Notes: a model not told the origin generated them from the sequence alone. A stretch of 28,600 nucleotides of DNA from Bacteroidales bacterium UBA6408 (GCA_002439805.1 DJPQ01000020.1:19583-48182), one strand, 5' to 3'; counted from the first letter of the stretch, positions 16,347 through 24,276 are shown. Numbers and translations: made by a program.

Positions 16347-19300
16347 TTAAAAAGTGAGCTGAAGCCCTATCCTGACAGTCCTCATGTAAGGATAACTTCC
16401 CCACACGAGGTTCTTGCTCTCCGGGTCGCCCTCAAGCAGGTCGGTGAATGTGAGGAGGTTGTTTCCGGTGACATACGCCCTGATGGCCTGCATTCCTGTC
16501 CTCCTTGTGAAGTTCCGCCCGTTCCATGTGTAACTCAGGGTGACTTCCTTCAGCCTGACATAGTCCGACCTGCGCCATGACTTGCCCTCAATCTTCGCCC
16601 CGTATCCGCCTCCGTCTATGGTCTCGGCGTAGCCTGTCCACTGGAGGTTCGGAATCTGTGACGCCGTGTAGTGGAGCGCGGCGTGGTTTCCGGACGGGTT
16701 CGCCGGCGACCAGTAGTCAAGCGAAGACTTGTGGATGCTGTAGTTGCCCTTAAAGAACTCATACTCATAAATCTGATTGTAGTTCACCCATTTGCCGGCA
16801 TAGCCGTGCAGGAGCATCCTAAGTTCAAGCCCCTTCCATGAGAACCCGGTGTTGAAGGCGAACGAGACCGGCGGATAGACAGAGCCCCGGATACGCCCCT
16901 TGTCATCGGAGTCGATGACACCGTCGGCGGTGTAGTCGATGAACTTGTAGTCACCGATGATGACCTTGTCCATGGTGACGGGAAGGAAACTGCTGTGGAT
17001 GTCATCCACGGAAGTCAGGAAACCGCTGTCCGCGAGATATAATCCGCCGGTCGGGGTTCCGATCGGCGCACCCGCGGCACGCTGGTGCTCAAGGGAGAAC
17101 GGGGCGTCATCCGCATAGACGACACGGTTGTCGCTGTAGGAGAAATTGCCCCCGACGCTGAAGGTCCAGTCTCTTCCGAACCTGTGGCTGTAATTTGCCT
17201 CAACCTCAATGCCGTGCTTCTTGATTGCGCCCTTGTTGAGCTCCTTGGAAGATGTCCCGAGCCAGATAGGGGTGTTGTTGTCGACCGAAATCAGCATCTT
17301 GTCCCTGTATTCGTCGAACAGGTCGATGTTCAGGGTGAGGTCGTTGCCAAAGAAGCCCATCTCTATGCCGAGATCCTTCTTGAACGCCTGCTCCCACTGC
17401 GCGGAGAGGTTGGCGGACTTATCCTCCACGATGTGCCCGCTGCTGTCTTTAGAGTACTCGCTGATGTAGAGCCACCTGTTGTTCGCATAGTCATTTCCGA
17501 CCAGTCCCATGGAGAAGCGGAACTTGAGCTTACTCAGCCACGGCTTCAGCGGCTCCATGAATTTTTCCTGCGACATCACCCAGCCGACCGCCCCCGACGG
17601 GAAGAATCCGAAACGATTGCTCGGGGCGAATCGCTCGGAGCCGGTGTAGCCCATGTTGAACTCGACAAGGTACTTGTGCGCATAATCGTAGGTGGCACGC
17701 GCCACAAGAGCCTCGTTGTAGTAGGGGAACGAGGTGCCCTTGGCCTGTTCCTGCCTGTTGAAGAGGAAGAGCCCGGTGACGCCGTGGTTCCCGAAGGTGC
17801 GGTCGTAGTTGACCGAAAAGTCATAGTAGAGGTCCATATAGTAGCCGCCCTGAAGCTCGTTTCCGGCGTTGGTGTACATCGGCGGCTCGGTGTAGGCATA
17901 GCCGTCATCCCCAGTCCGCCTCCAGGGATTCTCGGACGTGCCTATCTTGCTGAAGTCCAGCACATAGCTCGGCCTGTTGTACTCGGTATTGAGCGTAGTG
18001 TACTTGTAGTAGGAGCTCAGCGAGACCTTGGCCTGGACGGACAGCCCCCGGGTTATGAAGTCGAGCTTCTGGTTCACGATGATGTCCGAGAAGAGTTTCG
18101 TGTCGGTCAGCTGGATGAAGCTGCCCTTCATCATCTGGTAGTAAGGGTTGTAGGTGCTCTGGTCGGCCTCGCTCAGCAGACGGTCCTCGGAAGCGTCCGG
18201 GTAGTCCGTGTCGGGCACCTCCTTAAGCACCCAAGAAGGGTAGTACATAGGGTATTTCGCGGTGCTCGCACCGAAGACGGCCAGCCACATCTCATCGTCC
18301 CCTCCCTGAGGCTGGGGCTTGTTCTTGATTCCGACGTTGCCTCCGAGCTTGAAGGATACCTTGGTGCTCCGCGTGACGTTGAAATCGACGTTGGTCCTGA
18401 AGTTGAACCTGTTGTACTTGTAGCCGCTGTCCACCTTGTCGTCTCTGAAGCTACGAAAAATCGAGCCTTCGTTCGTGTAGCCGACAGAAGCGAAATACTT
18501 GACGAACCTGGTTCCGCCGCTTATGTTGAAGTTGGCGTTGGTCGTGGAGGCGAACGGCCTGGTCATTTCCTTGAGCCAGTCGACATCAGGATAGCGGAGC
18601 GCGTTCAGGGCGGAGGACGGATTCCTGTACTCTTCAAGGACCTCCTGTGAGGAAAGCGCCTCGAACTGCTGTTCGTTCATCCGCGCCACGTTGAGCAGGG
18701 ACATAGTGGTGTAGGAGTCTATATGCTCCGGAGTGTTTATCGGAGAGGCGAAGCCCTGCGAGACGGTTATGTCCATCTTCGGCCGTCCCTCCTTTCCGCT
18801 CTTCGTGGTGACGATTATGACTCCGTTCGCGCCCTTCGCTCCGAACACGGCCGTGGCGGAGGCGTCCTTCAGGACGGAGATGTTCTCCACCTCGTTCGGG
18901 TCTATGGAGGCGAAGTCGCGCTCGATTCCGTCAACGAGGACAAGCGGGCTGGAATTGTTGAAGCTTGAGACTCCGCGGATTATGATTTCGGCGTCGTCCT
19001 GCCCCGGCTGTCCGGAAGACTGGAGCGTCGTGACTCCCGACAGCTTGCCGGCCATGGCGTTTGTGATGTTCGAGAGCCCCGAATTGACGAGAGTCTCTCC
19101 CCCGACCTGCGAGATGGCCCCGACGACGCTTTCCTTCTTCTGGACGCCATAGCCCACCACGACCACGTCATCCAGAAGGATGGAATCCTCGTGCAGGACA
19201 ATGGAGTAGCTGCCCCGGGAAGCGGAAAGAGGCACATAAAGGGTCGCGAATCCGATGCATGAAATGACGAGACGGCCCTTTTCCGGAACTTCAAGACTGA

Positions 19301-19517
19301 ACTTTCCGTCTATGTCCGTCACGGTCCCGGAGTTCTTCGCGCCCTCAAGAACCACCCCTGCCCCGATTACCGGAGTCCCGGAACCGTCGACGACAGTGCC
19401 GGTGACGTTCCTCGTGGCACCGTCCCTTTCATCGGCTGCCGCAACGGCACTCAGGACCAGCGGCAACAGGAGCGCCGCAAGTCCCGAAAGAATCCTGATG
19501 AGTGTTCGCTGCATCAT
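16347..19517 (-). CDS. SusC/RagA-family TonB-dependent transporter (SusC1)
   Basis: Outer-membrane importer of 1056 residues. A signal peptide (about 1-28) leads into a carboxypeptidase-regulatory-like domain (NVTGTVVDGSGTPVIGAG onward) and the classic plug start DDVVVVGYGVQKKESVVGAI. Other plug motifs are NAMAGKLSGVTTLQSSGQPG, EIIIRGVSSFNNSSPLVLVD, PNEVENISVLKDASATAVFG and ANGVIIVTTKSGK. The barrel ends MRTVRIGLQLTF. The start ATG overlaps the stop of the upstream lipoprotein gene by 4 nt (ATGA), suggesting translational coupling. SusD1 follows after 9 nt. TonB-driven uptake of oligosaccharides is the family role; the substrate is inferred only from context. Confidence 0.97.
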   Translation of the reverse strand: MMQRTLIRILSGLAALLLPLVLSAVAAADERDGATRNVTGTVVDGSGTPVIGAGVVLEGAKNSGTVTDIDGKFSLEVPEKGRLVISCIGFATLYVPLSASRGSYSIVLHEDSILLDDVVVVGYGVQKKESVVGAISQVGGETLVNSGLSNITNAMAGKLSGVTTLQSSGQPGQDDAEIIIRGVSSFNNSSPLVLVDGIERDFASIDPNEVENISVLKDASATAVFGAKGANGVIIVTTKSGKEGRPKMDITVSQGFASPINTPEHIDSYTTMSLLNVARMNEQQFEALSSQEVLEEYRNPSSALNALRYPDVDWLKEMTRPFASTTNANFNISGGTRFVKYFASVGYTNEGSIFRSFRDDKVDSGYKYNRFNFRTNVDFNVTRSTKVSFKLGGNVGIKNKPQPQGGDDEMWLAVFGASTAKYPMYYPSWVLKEVPDTDYPDASEDRLLSEADQSTYNPYYQMMKGSFIQLTDTKLFSDIIVNQKLDFITRGLSVQAKVSLSSYYKYTTLNTEYNRPSYVLDFSKIGTSENPWRRTGDDGYAYTEPPMYTNAGNELQGGYYMDLYYDFSVNYDRTFGNHGVTGLFLFNRQEQAKGTSFPYYNEALVARATYDYAHKYLVEFNMGYTGSERFAPSNRFGFFPSGAVGWVMSQEKFMEPLKPWLSKLKFRFSMGLVGNDYANNRWLYISEYSKDSSGHIVEDKSANLSAQWEQAFKKDLGIEMGFFGNDLTLNIDLFDEYRDKMLISVDNNTPIWLGTSSKELNKGAIKKHGIEVEANYSHRFGRDWTFSVGGNFSYSDNRVVYADDAPFSLEHQRAAGAPIGTPTGGLYLADSGFLTSVDDIHSSFLPVTMDKVIIGDYKFIDYTADGVIDSDDKGRIRGSVYPPVSFAFNTGFSWKGLELRMLLHGYAGKWVNYNQIYEYEFFKGNYSIHKSSLDYWSPANPSGNHAALHYTASQIPNLQWTGYAETIDGGGYGAKIEGKSWRRSDYVRLKEVTLSYTWNGRNFTRRTGMQAIRAYVTGNNLLTFTDLLEGDPESKNLVWGSYPYMRTVRIGLQLTF

Positions 19518-20920
19518 TTGTAAAGTGTGAAGTTATCGAAGTACATCTCACATACCCTGTTCTCGTCCTTCATGCTGACAGGATTGTAGTTTTTGCCATC
19601 CAGAGTCATGAACGGACGGAACGTACGATTGCCTTTCTGGTTGCCGTCAGGCTTAGGGAAATTTATTTCATATTCCAATGTCTGCCATTCCCCATTCAAT
19701 GAAATGTCAGCCGAATTATCCGGCAACTGCTTTGCGTTTCCGACATCTATTCGAGGCACCAGCTGCACCGTGCCTTTCCACAAATACTGAACTCTTATGC
19801 CCTTGTATTCAGACGGGTCGATGCCCTGAGCCACGATCTCTTCCCTCAGAATGGTGAAGTATCCGGACGCATTCGTAGATTTCGGATCAACTTCAGCCTT
19901 CAGAACCTTTCCCATGCCACTCGGATTGTCGACCACGGACAGGGTGGAGCCGCCTTTTTGGAAAGCGCTGAATGAACCATCCTCAAAGTCAGCGAACACC
20001 GCCGAATGGCTAATCTTGAACTCCATCTCGGCCTTCGCACCCGCAGGAATGCCGGTGCCGTCAGCCGGTATTGTCTTCGAACCGACCAGCTCTTCCTTTC
20101 TGCCAATCGTAGCATAGACGCTGACGGTCCTGCCGGCATGACCCGGAGTTATCATCATGTAGAAAGTCGAAGCCTCCGAAGAGAGGAGAGCCGGAGAATC
20201 AACTGTGAGGCTGATTTCAGGGCTGCCTGCAGTGAGCGCAAGTTCCCCGGTCGCCAGGTTCACGCTACCGTCAGTCACAGAGAAAATCTCCCCCTCGCCG
20301 TCAAGGCTGACGCGCAGAGCCGAAACCTCCAGACCGGCTTCCTCTGTGGTCAGATTTATGGCGAGAACCGAAAGCGCGTGGTTGAAATGCAGGCCGACCT
20401 TGCCTGTGGTCCCGTCGTTTTTCGCAGTTGCGGACGCATAGAGGAAATCGGTTCCGGAAAGGTGGTCGAGGCTGCCGGCAGCGGCCTGGGTCTGCTCGGC
20501 CGGCAGCGTGAATTTCACCGCAAGAGGGTCGATACCGGCCTCAGAGCCATAAGGATAGTAGGCATAGGTCAGATAGTCCGTGCCCTTCTCGGCAAGATAG
20601 TTCTCCGGAGCGTCGAAAGAAGTGGACGAACCGGACTCCTTGGCAAGAATCTGCCCGTTCTCCAGCCTGTCCGCCGCGCCCGTGCCGGCCTCGGCCGCCG
20701 AGCCGCCCTTGTACCAGAAAATCCCGACGGCATCGTCCTTTTTCCAGGCCGTCTCGACGGCGGCGCCGCCGTCCGTATGCGTTGTCTTTGTCGCGACAAC
20801 ATCTGCGACTATCTCGACACCGTGCGTTTCTTCCTGAGGATTCTCATCCGCCACATCAGCAGTCTTCCCGCAGCCGACAACAGCCGTGACCGCAAGGACA
20901 CCAAACATAATCTTTTTCAT
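19514..20920 (-). CDS. Fimbrillin-like lipoprotein fused to a CBM-like C-terminal domain
   Basis: Predicted surface lipoprotein of 468 residues. I start at 20920 because MKKIMFGVLAVTAVVGC is a complete lipoprotein signal (Cys17); the frame opens 11 codons earlier. Residues about 30-305 resemble fimbrillin/Mfa-like proteins: ATKTTHTDGG, AWKKDDAVGIFWY, YLTYAYYPYG, and a later HFNHALSVLAINL strand. Residues about 308-468 form the same domain that ends the lipoprotein at 7077-8411, with the shared signatures SEYKGIRV, NGEWQTLEYEINF and MYFDNFTLYK. Its stop overlaps the susC1 start by 4 nt. A glycan-binding protein presented on a fimbrillin-type scaffold is my inference; no chaperone or anchor pilus gene is nearby. 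Confidence 0.8.
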   Translation of the reverse strand: MKKIMFGVLAVTAVVGCGKTADVADENPQEETHGVEIVADVVATKTTHTDGGAAVETAWKKDDAVGIFWYKGGSAAEAGTGAADRLENGQILAKESGSSTSFDAPENYLAEKGTDYLTYAYYPYGSEAGIDPLAVKFTLPAEQTQAAAGSLDHLSGTDFLYASATAKNDGTTGKVGLHFNHALSVLAINLTTEEAGLEVSALRVSLDGEGEIFSVTDGSVNLATGELALTAGSPEISLTVDSPALLSSEASTFYMMITPGHAGRTVSVYATIGRKEELVGSKTIPADGTGIPAGAKAEMEFKISHSAVFADFEDGSFSAFQKGGSTLSVVDNPSGMGKVLKAEVDPKSTNASGYFTILREEIVAQGIDPSEYKGIRVQYLWKGTVQLVPRIDVGNAKQLPDNSADISLNGEWQTLEYEINFPKPDGNQKGNRTFRPFMTLDGKNYNPVSMKDENRVCEMYFDNFTLYK

Positions 20921-20977
20921 AACAGTCAAAGTATTATCAATCATAACATTCATAAAACACGGGAAACCACGCTCACG

Positions 20978-21136
20978 TTAGTTTTCCCATTCGTTCCATT
21001 TCTCCATTTTGCTGATTCCGTTGCCGCTCTGGGCAAACCCCGTCTCAGCGGCGAAGGACTGCATGGATACAGACGGAGCCTGATAGTCCGCGTATGGAAG
21101 GGTCTGCCCCCCCCGACTCGATTTTTTCATAATCAT
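20978..21136 (-). CDS. Small uncharacterised protein, 52 residues, with a G8 tract
   Basis: A short frame between the GH28-like gene (26-nt gap) and the fimbrillin-like lipoprotein gene. It begins MIMKKSSRGGQTLPYADY; a start at 21130 (MKKSSRGG) is equally possible. The C-terminus is SGNGISKMEKWNEWEN. There is no hydrophobic segment, so it is not an ordinary lipoprotein or membrane peptide. Lys/Arg-rich N-termini with a Y-x-x-P segment and an SGNG-like tail resemble small proteins often encoded beside Bacteroidales surface-protein genes, but I do not recognise a named family. Codons 7-9 lie in a run of eight G (C8 at 21107-21114 on the plus strand), a possible slippage site. Function unknown; its reality rests on position, start context and an otherwise empty gap. 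Confidence 0.5.
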   Translation of the reverse strand: MIMKKSSRGGQTLPYADYQAPSVSMQSFAAETGFAQSGNGISKMEKWNEWEN

Positions 21137-21162
21137 GATGGTTAATAGTTGAACATTTATCC

Positions 21163-22650
21163 TTATCTGAACGACACCTCGTCGCAGTTCGTCTTCTCCG
21201 TCCACACAGGATCTTCCAGAGACGTCACTTTCTTCCCGAGGTAATCGAAATTCTCGAACGATATTCCCGAAACATTGTGCTCCTTGTCGTAGCCTCTGAT
21301 GACGCATCCGCCCTTGCCTGGACGAACGTTCATGACATGGATGTTGCGGTATGAAACATTGCGTATCCTGCCCGGAGAGTATTTGAGAGGGGTCTGTCCG
21401 TCGTCCTCAAAACCGATGTTATAGCTGTGGCTCAGACACGCCAGCCAGATGGCAAACTCCTGCGCATCCTCGATGTAGGCGTTCTCGTACGTGACGTCGG
21501 AGACAGTCCCTGCAGCCCCGTTGTGGATGCTGAGCGCGGCGCGCCTCATGTCCGTGCCCGACGTACCGGAATGAATCGCATAGATGTCCTTATAATGCAC
21601 GTTCCTGATGTCAATCTGGCATTCGTAGCCTATCTCGAAGGTGTTTCCGGCCCCGACGTTCCAGCCTATGCAGTCCTCGAACCAGACTCCATCCACAGCG
21701 CCCTTGAGCTTGAACTTCTGCGACTTGATGCAGTAGGCGTCGTCGTGCCCGCGCAGGAAGCATTTGGACACGCGGACGTTCTTCCCGCCGATTATGTCCA
21801 TCGAATCGTTGTTCACGGTTCTCTCCGACTTGGAATCCGGGTCGCTCAGTCCCAATGCCTTGTAATTGGTGATGACGGAATTGTGGCAGTTCGCGAAGAG
21901 AGAACTCCAGCCGGCCCCGGCAAAGACGCTGGTAATGTCGTCAAGACGCGCGTCTTCACATCCATAGAGAGCGACGCCGAATGTCTGATAGAACTCATCG
22001 TAACTGCCCTTGTTCCTCACCGAACTGAGAAGACCGCCGCCGTGAATCCTTACTCCCGGGACATTCACGCCGAGGATGTTGCCCTTCACGTAAGTCCCTG
22101 GCTCAAGGTACACTTCCCGGCAGTCAGCCGAGAGCCTTATGTCGCCCGCGTCATAAATCTTCCCCGCCTCGAAATACCTGACCGAAGGGTCGTTCTTCGA
22201 CGGCTTTTCCGCGTAAATAGGGTTCACGAATATGAAGAGAGGATTCTCTATGTCCCCATTAATCTCCACCGACACCCTGTCATACCGCTTCAGCTCAAGC
22301 GTGAGTTTCTCTCCGTCGATGCTGAAGTCATATTTCTTCCCCAAAGGCCTCACATCGGCTTTTTTGATTACTCCATTCTTGAGCCTGACCTCGAACTTGA
22401 CGGACACGCCATCCGCCGCCCCGACCCAGGCAATGTGCGGCTCGTCGGTGGGAAAGACCTTGATTTCCTGTCCGTCAGCCTTGACCGAATAGATTTCGGA
22501 GTCGGCGACCCTCGGAGAGAAGCCGTAGTACTCAATGTCGGCGGCGGTGCCTCCTCCCTGTCCTGCGGGGCTGTCCGGCTTCGCGCAGGCATCCAGCATC
22601 GGAAGCAGGAAATAAAGCGCGGACAGTGCGATGTGGTTAAACATTTTCAT
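21163..22650 (-). CDS. GH28-like (clan GH-N) parallel beta-helix glycosidase, lipoprotein
   Basis: Predicted exported lipoprotein of 495 residues with a signal peptide ending in MLDAC. I start at 22650 (MKMFNHIAL); the frame extends upstream to a TTG at 22716, and an ATG at 22662 is another option. An N-terminal beta-rich domain (about 35-145) precedes a right-handed beta-helix (about 155-480). Residues 280-286 read NNDSMDI and 301-306 GHDDAY, aligning with the GH28 motifs NTDGIDI and GDD that supply the catalytic Asp residues. The next GH28 motif, GHG, is not found; GAGNTFEIGYE stands there. It could therefore be a divergent GH28 or a GH49-type relative. It is the first gene of the PUL operon, after an unusually long leader. 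Substrate unknown, perhaps a uronate-bearing glycan. Confidence 0.78.
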   Translation of the reverse strand: MKMFNHIALSALYFLLPMLDACAKPDSPAGQGGGTAADIEYYGFSPRVADSEIYSVKADGQEIKVFPTDEPHIAWVGAADGVSVKFEVRLKNGVIKKADVRPLGKKYDFSIDGEKLTLELKRYDRVSVEINGDIENPLFIFVNPIYAEKPSKNDPSVRYFEAGKIYDAGDIRLSADCREVYLEPGTYVKGNILGVNVPGVRIHGGGLLSSVRNKGSYDEFYQTFGVALYGCEDARLDDITSVFAGAGWSSLFANCHNSVITNYKALGLSDPDSKSERTVNNDSMDIIGGKNVRVSKCFLRGHDDAYCIKSQKFKLKGAVDGVWFEDCIGWNVGAGNTFEIGYECQIDIRNVHYKDIYAIHSGTSGTDMRRAALSIHNGAAGTVSDVTYENAYIEDAQEFAIWLACLSHSYNIGFEDDGQTPLKYSPGRIRNVSYRNIHVMNVRPGKGGCVIRGYDKEHNVSGISFENFDYLGKKVTSLEDPVWTEKTNCDEVSFR

Positions 22651-22963
22651 TTGATATTGCATTTGATGGTTATACGATGGCAGTCCGTTTCCTACAGGCA
22701 ATGGAGGACACGACAAGAAGGCGGTAAAGTCTGTCCTTTACCACCGTGTGATTCTGCCGGACGGTATGCCGCCGGAGAAACGATATGTGAGAAATGATGT
22801 GCTAGTTCATAAGAAGCATCGATGTGCGCGTTGTAATACGCTGGCTTATAGGAGTATCCCCCCCCCGCGAAATATTGCGGGAGAGAACCGGATAAAGCCC
22901 TCCTGAATAGTCAAGGCAGATATGACCGTAAAAACGCTCCATTTTATGAACAATCAATTTATC
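22651..22963 (-). other. Long leader of the PUL operon with hairpins and a G9 tract
   Basis: About 340 nt separate the predicted transcript start (~22988) from the GH28-like start. On the minus strand it holds CCCGC...GCGGG (22867-22884) immediately followed by nine G (C9 at 22858-22866 on the plus strand), and the hairpin GGTAAAG/CTTTACC (22723-22729 and 22736-22742). A 46-codon frame beginning MERFYGHICL (22942 down to 22802) crosses the G tract; I do not call it a gene. No known riboswitch was recognised. Confidence 0.35.
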
Positions 22964-22993
22964 AGAAATTCCGTGCACGCACACGGAATTTCT
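22964..22993. promoter_or_regulatory. LacI-family operator dyad at the PUL operon promoter
   Basis: A 30-bp inverted repeat with 12-nt perfect arms (AGAAATTCCGTG on the left) flanks CACGCA, with the central CpG at 22978/22979. It lies downstream of the -7 box, covering the predicted transcript start (centre near +10), the classic place for a blocking repressor. Confidence 0.8.
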
Positions 22994-22994
22994 G

Positions 22995-23024
22995 CAAAGG
23001 TAATGCTTTTTGAACAAAAACAAA
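22995..23024 (-). promoter_or_regulatory. Predicted promoter of the PUL operon
   Basis: The minus strand has TACCTTTG at 22995-23002 (-7) and TTTG at 23021-23024 (-33), separated by 18 nt, one short of the usual 19-21. It lies between the ATPase stop codon and the PUL leader. It is the only one of the four operator-linked promoter regions with a visible -33 TTTG. Confidence 0.65.
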
Positions 23025-23052
23025 AAATTTGTTCGCTATGCGGCGAAAAAAG

Positions 23053-24267
23053 TCAGAAGTCTCCCTTTTCCAGAAACTCTCTCAGATGGATAATCCTTAT
23101 ACCGCTGACATTTCCTCCGCTTGTCCAATCATCGAGGCTCACGACATATTTGGGATAATTGTTCTTGATTGCCATAAGGTTGCCGAACTCGCGATTTCTT
23201 GTCGATTCGTCCGCCATCAGGTAGCAGGACTGGACATATATCATCCCGTCATCCTTTCTTGCGACAAAATCAACCTCCCTACCCGAAGAATTCTGGCCGG
23301 TGAAGACTTCATATTTATTCTGTATCAAATGAAGGAATATCGCGTTTTCCATCAGTTTGTGAATGTCGTTCTGCAGACTGAATCCCAGATGGCAGTTCCG
23401 AAGGCCAAGATCTTCAAAGAAATATTTGTCTCCTATCTCAAACTTCTGCAGGCCATTCACATCAATTCTACGCACTTTGTGCAGGAGAAACGCATTCTGA
23501 AGTGCCTTAAGATAATTGATGACCTGCAGCGGAGACATGTTGACTCTCTGCGACTTGAGATAACGGCTTATGTTATTGGCGGAAAATAGATTACCCACAT
23601 TGTCTGCCGCATAAACCGCAAGAGTCTCAAGAAAATCAACATTGCGTATCCCCTCACGCTTGACGACATCCTTTAGAATAATGGTTGAATATACATTCTT
23701 CAGATACTCAAAAGCAATATCACGCTGAAGCGGCAAGTTGCACAAATATGGAAGACCCCCGAATGTCAAATAATTACGCAAACTTTCTGTCGTGTCCGGA
23801 ACTTTATGGAAAGTGAGGAACTCGGTATATGAGAGACTGTGTATGTGGAATTCGACATATCTTCCCGACAAATACGTCGAAAGTTCGCCGGAAAGCATCG
23901 TTGCATTGCTGCCGGTTATAAATATGTCGCACACGCCCTGTGCCTGAAGACTGCGCAAAGCGTGCTCGAAGCCGTCTATATCCTGAACTTCATCTATAAA
24001 CAAAAAATTCTCTACGCCTGGCTTTATGTGAGCGGAAACATACTCGGACAAATCCGTATTAGTCCGGATGGTCATAAACTCATCGAACTCCTTGTTGATG
24101 TATATGGAGTTGCTTTCCGGACGGGTCTTGCCGATATAATCCCCAAGCTGCCTTAAGATGCAGCTCTTCCCCACCCTTCGCTGTCCGGTCAACACTTTTA
24201 TTATGTTTTTCCCTATGAACGGGATAATGGCATCTGTATATGCCGGACGAGAAATAATAGCCTCCAT
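23053..24267 (-). CDS. AAA-type ATPase with C-terminal DUF4143 domain
   Basis: Cytoplasmic protein of 404 residues. An N-terminal AAA_14-type ATPase has Walker A GQRRVGKS (28-35), Walker B FLFIDEVQ (88-95) and a sensor-like ITGSNA. The C-terminal half is DUF4143-like with SSGREVDFV (about 328-335), which resembles a PD-(D/E)xK-type core. The role of this large bacterial family is not established. The gene is visibly more AT-rich than its neighbours, has its own promoter at 24296-24326, and separates the PUL operon from GH3. I infer an accessory insertion rather than a sugar-metabolism gene. The ATG at 24265-24267 is the first in-frame start after the promoter. Confidence 0.9.
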   Translation of the reverse strand: MEAIISRPAYTDAIIPFIGKNIIKVLTGQRRVGKSCILRQLGDYIGKTRPESNSIYINKEFDEFMTIRTNTDLSEYVSAHIKPGVENFLFIDEVQDIDGFEHALRSLQAQGVCDIFITGSNATMLSGELSTYLSGRYVEFHIHSLSYTEFLTFHKVPDTTESLRNYLTFGGLPYLCNLPLQRDIAFEYLKNVYSTIILKDVVKREGIRNVDFLETLAVYAADNVGNLFSANNISRYLKSQRVNMSPLQVINYLKALQNAFLLHKVRRIDVNGLQKFEIGDKYFFEDLGLRNCHLGFSLQNDIHKLMENAIFLHLIQNKYEVFTGQNSSGREVDFVARKDDGMIYVQSCYLMADESTRNREFGNLMAIKNNYPKYVVSLDDWTSGGNVSGIRIIHLREFLEKGDF

Positions 24268-24276
24268 TTTTGTTAA

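Noticed and set aside
17085..18650. 521-codon plus-strand open frame opposite susC1
   Set aside because: It is fully antisense to a certain SusC gene, has no signal or motif, and arises from GC-rich codon use on the other strand. The same applies to long antisense frames at 240-1553, 5718-6905, 12704-13780 and 25062-26240.
20925..20945. Near-match to a -7 box (TACTTTG) before the fimbrillin-like gene
   Set aside because: It is one base short of TAnnTTTG and has no -33 partner; an internal promoter is not supported.
20921..20953. Eleven-codon N-terminal extension of the fimbrillin-like lipoprotein
   Set aside because: The lipoprotein signal begins at the Met encoded at 20918-20920; polar residues ahead of it are unlikely.
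22651..22716. TTG-initiated extension of the GH28-like gene to 22716
   Set aside because: The added residues precede a complete lipoprotein signal peptide starting at 22650, so they would spoil export.
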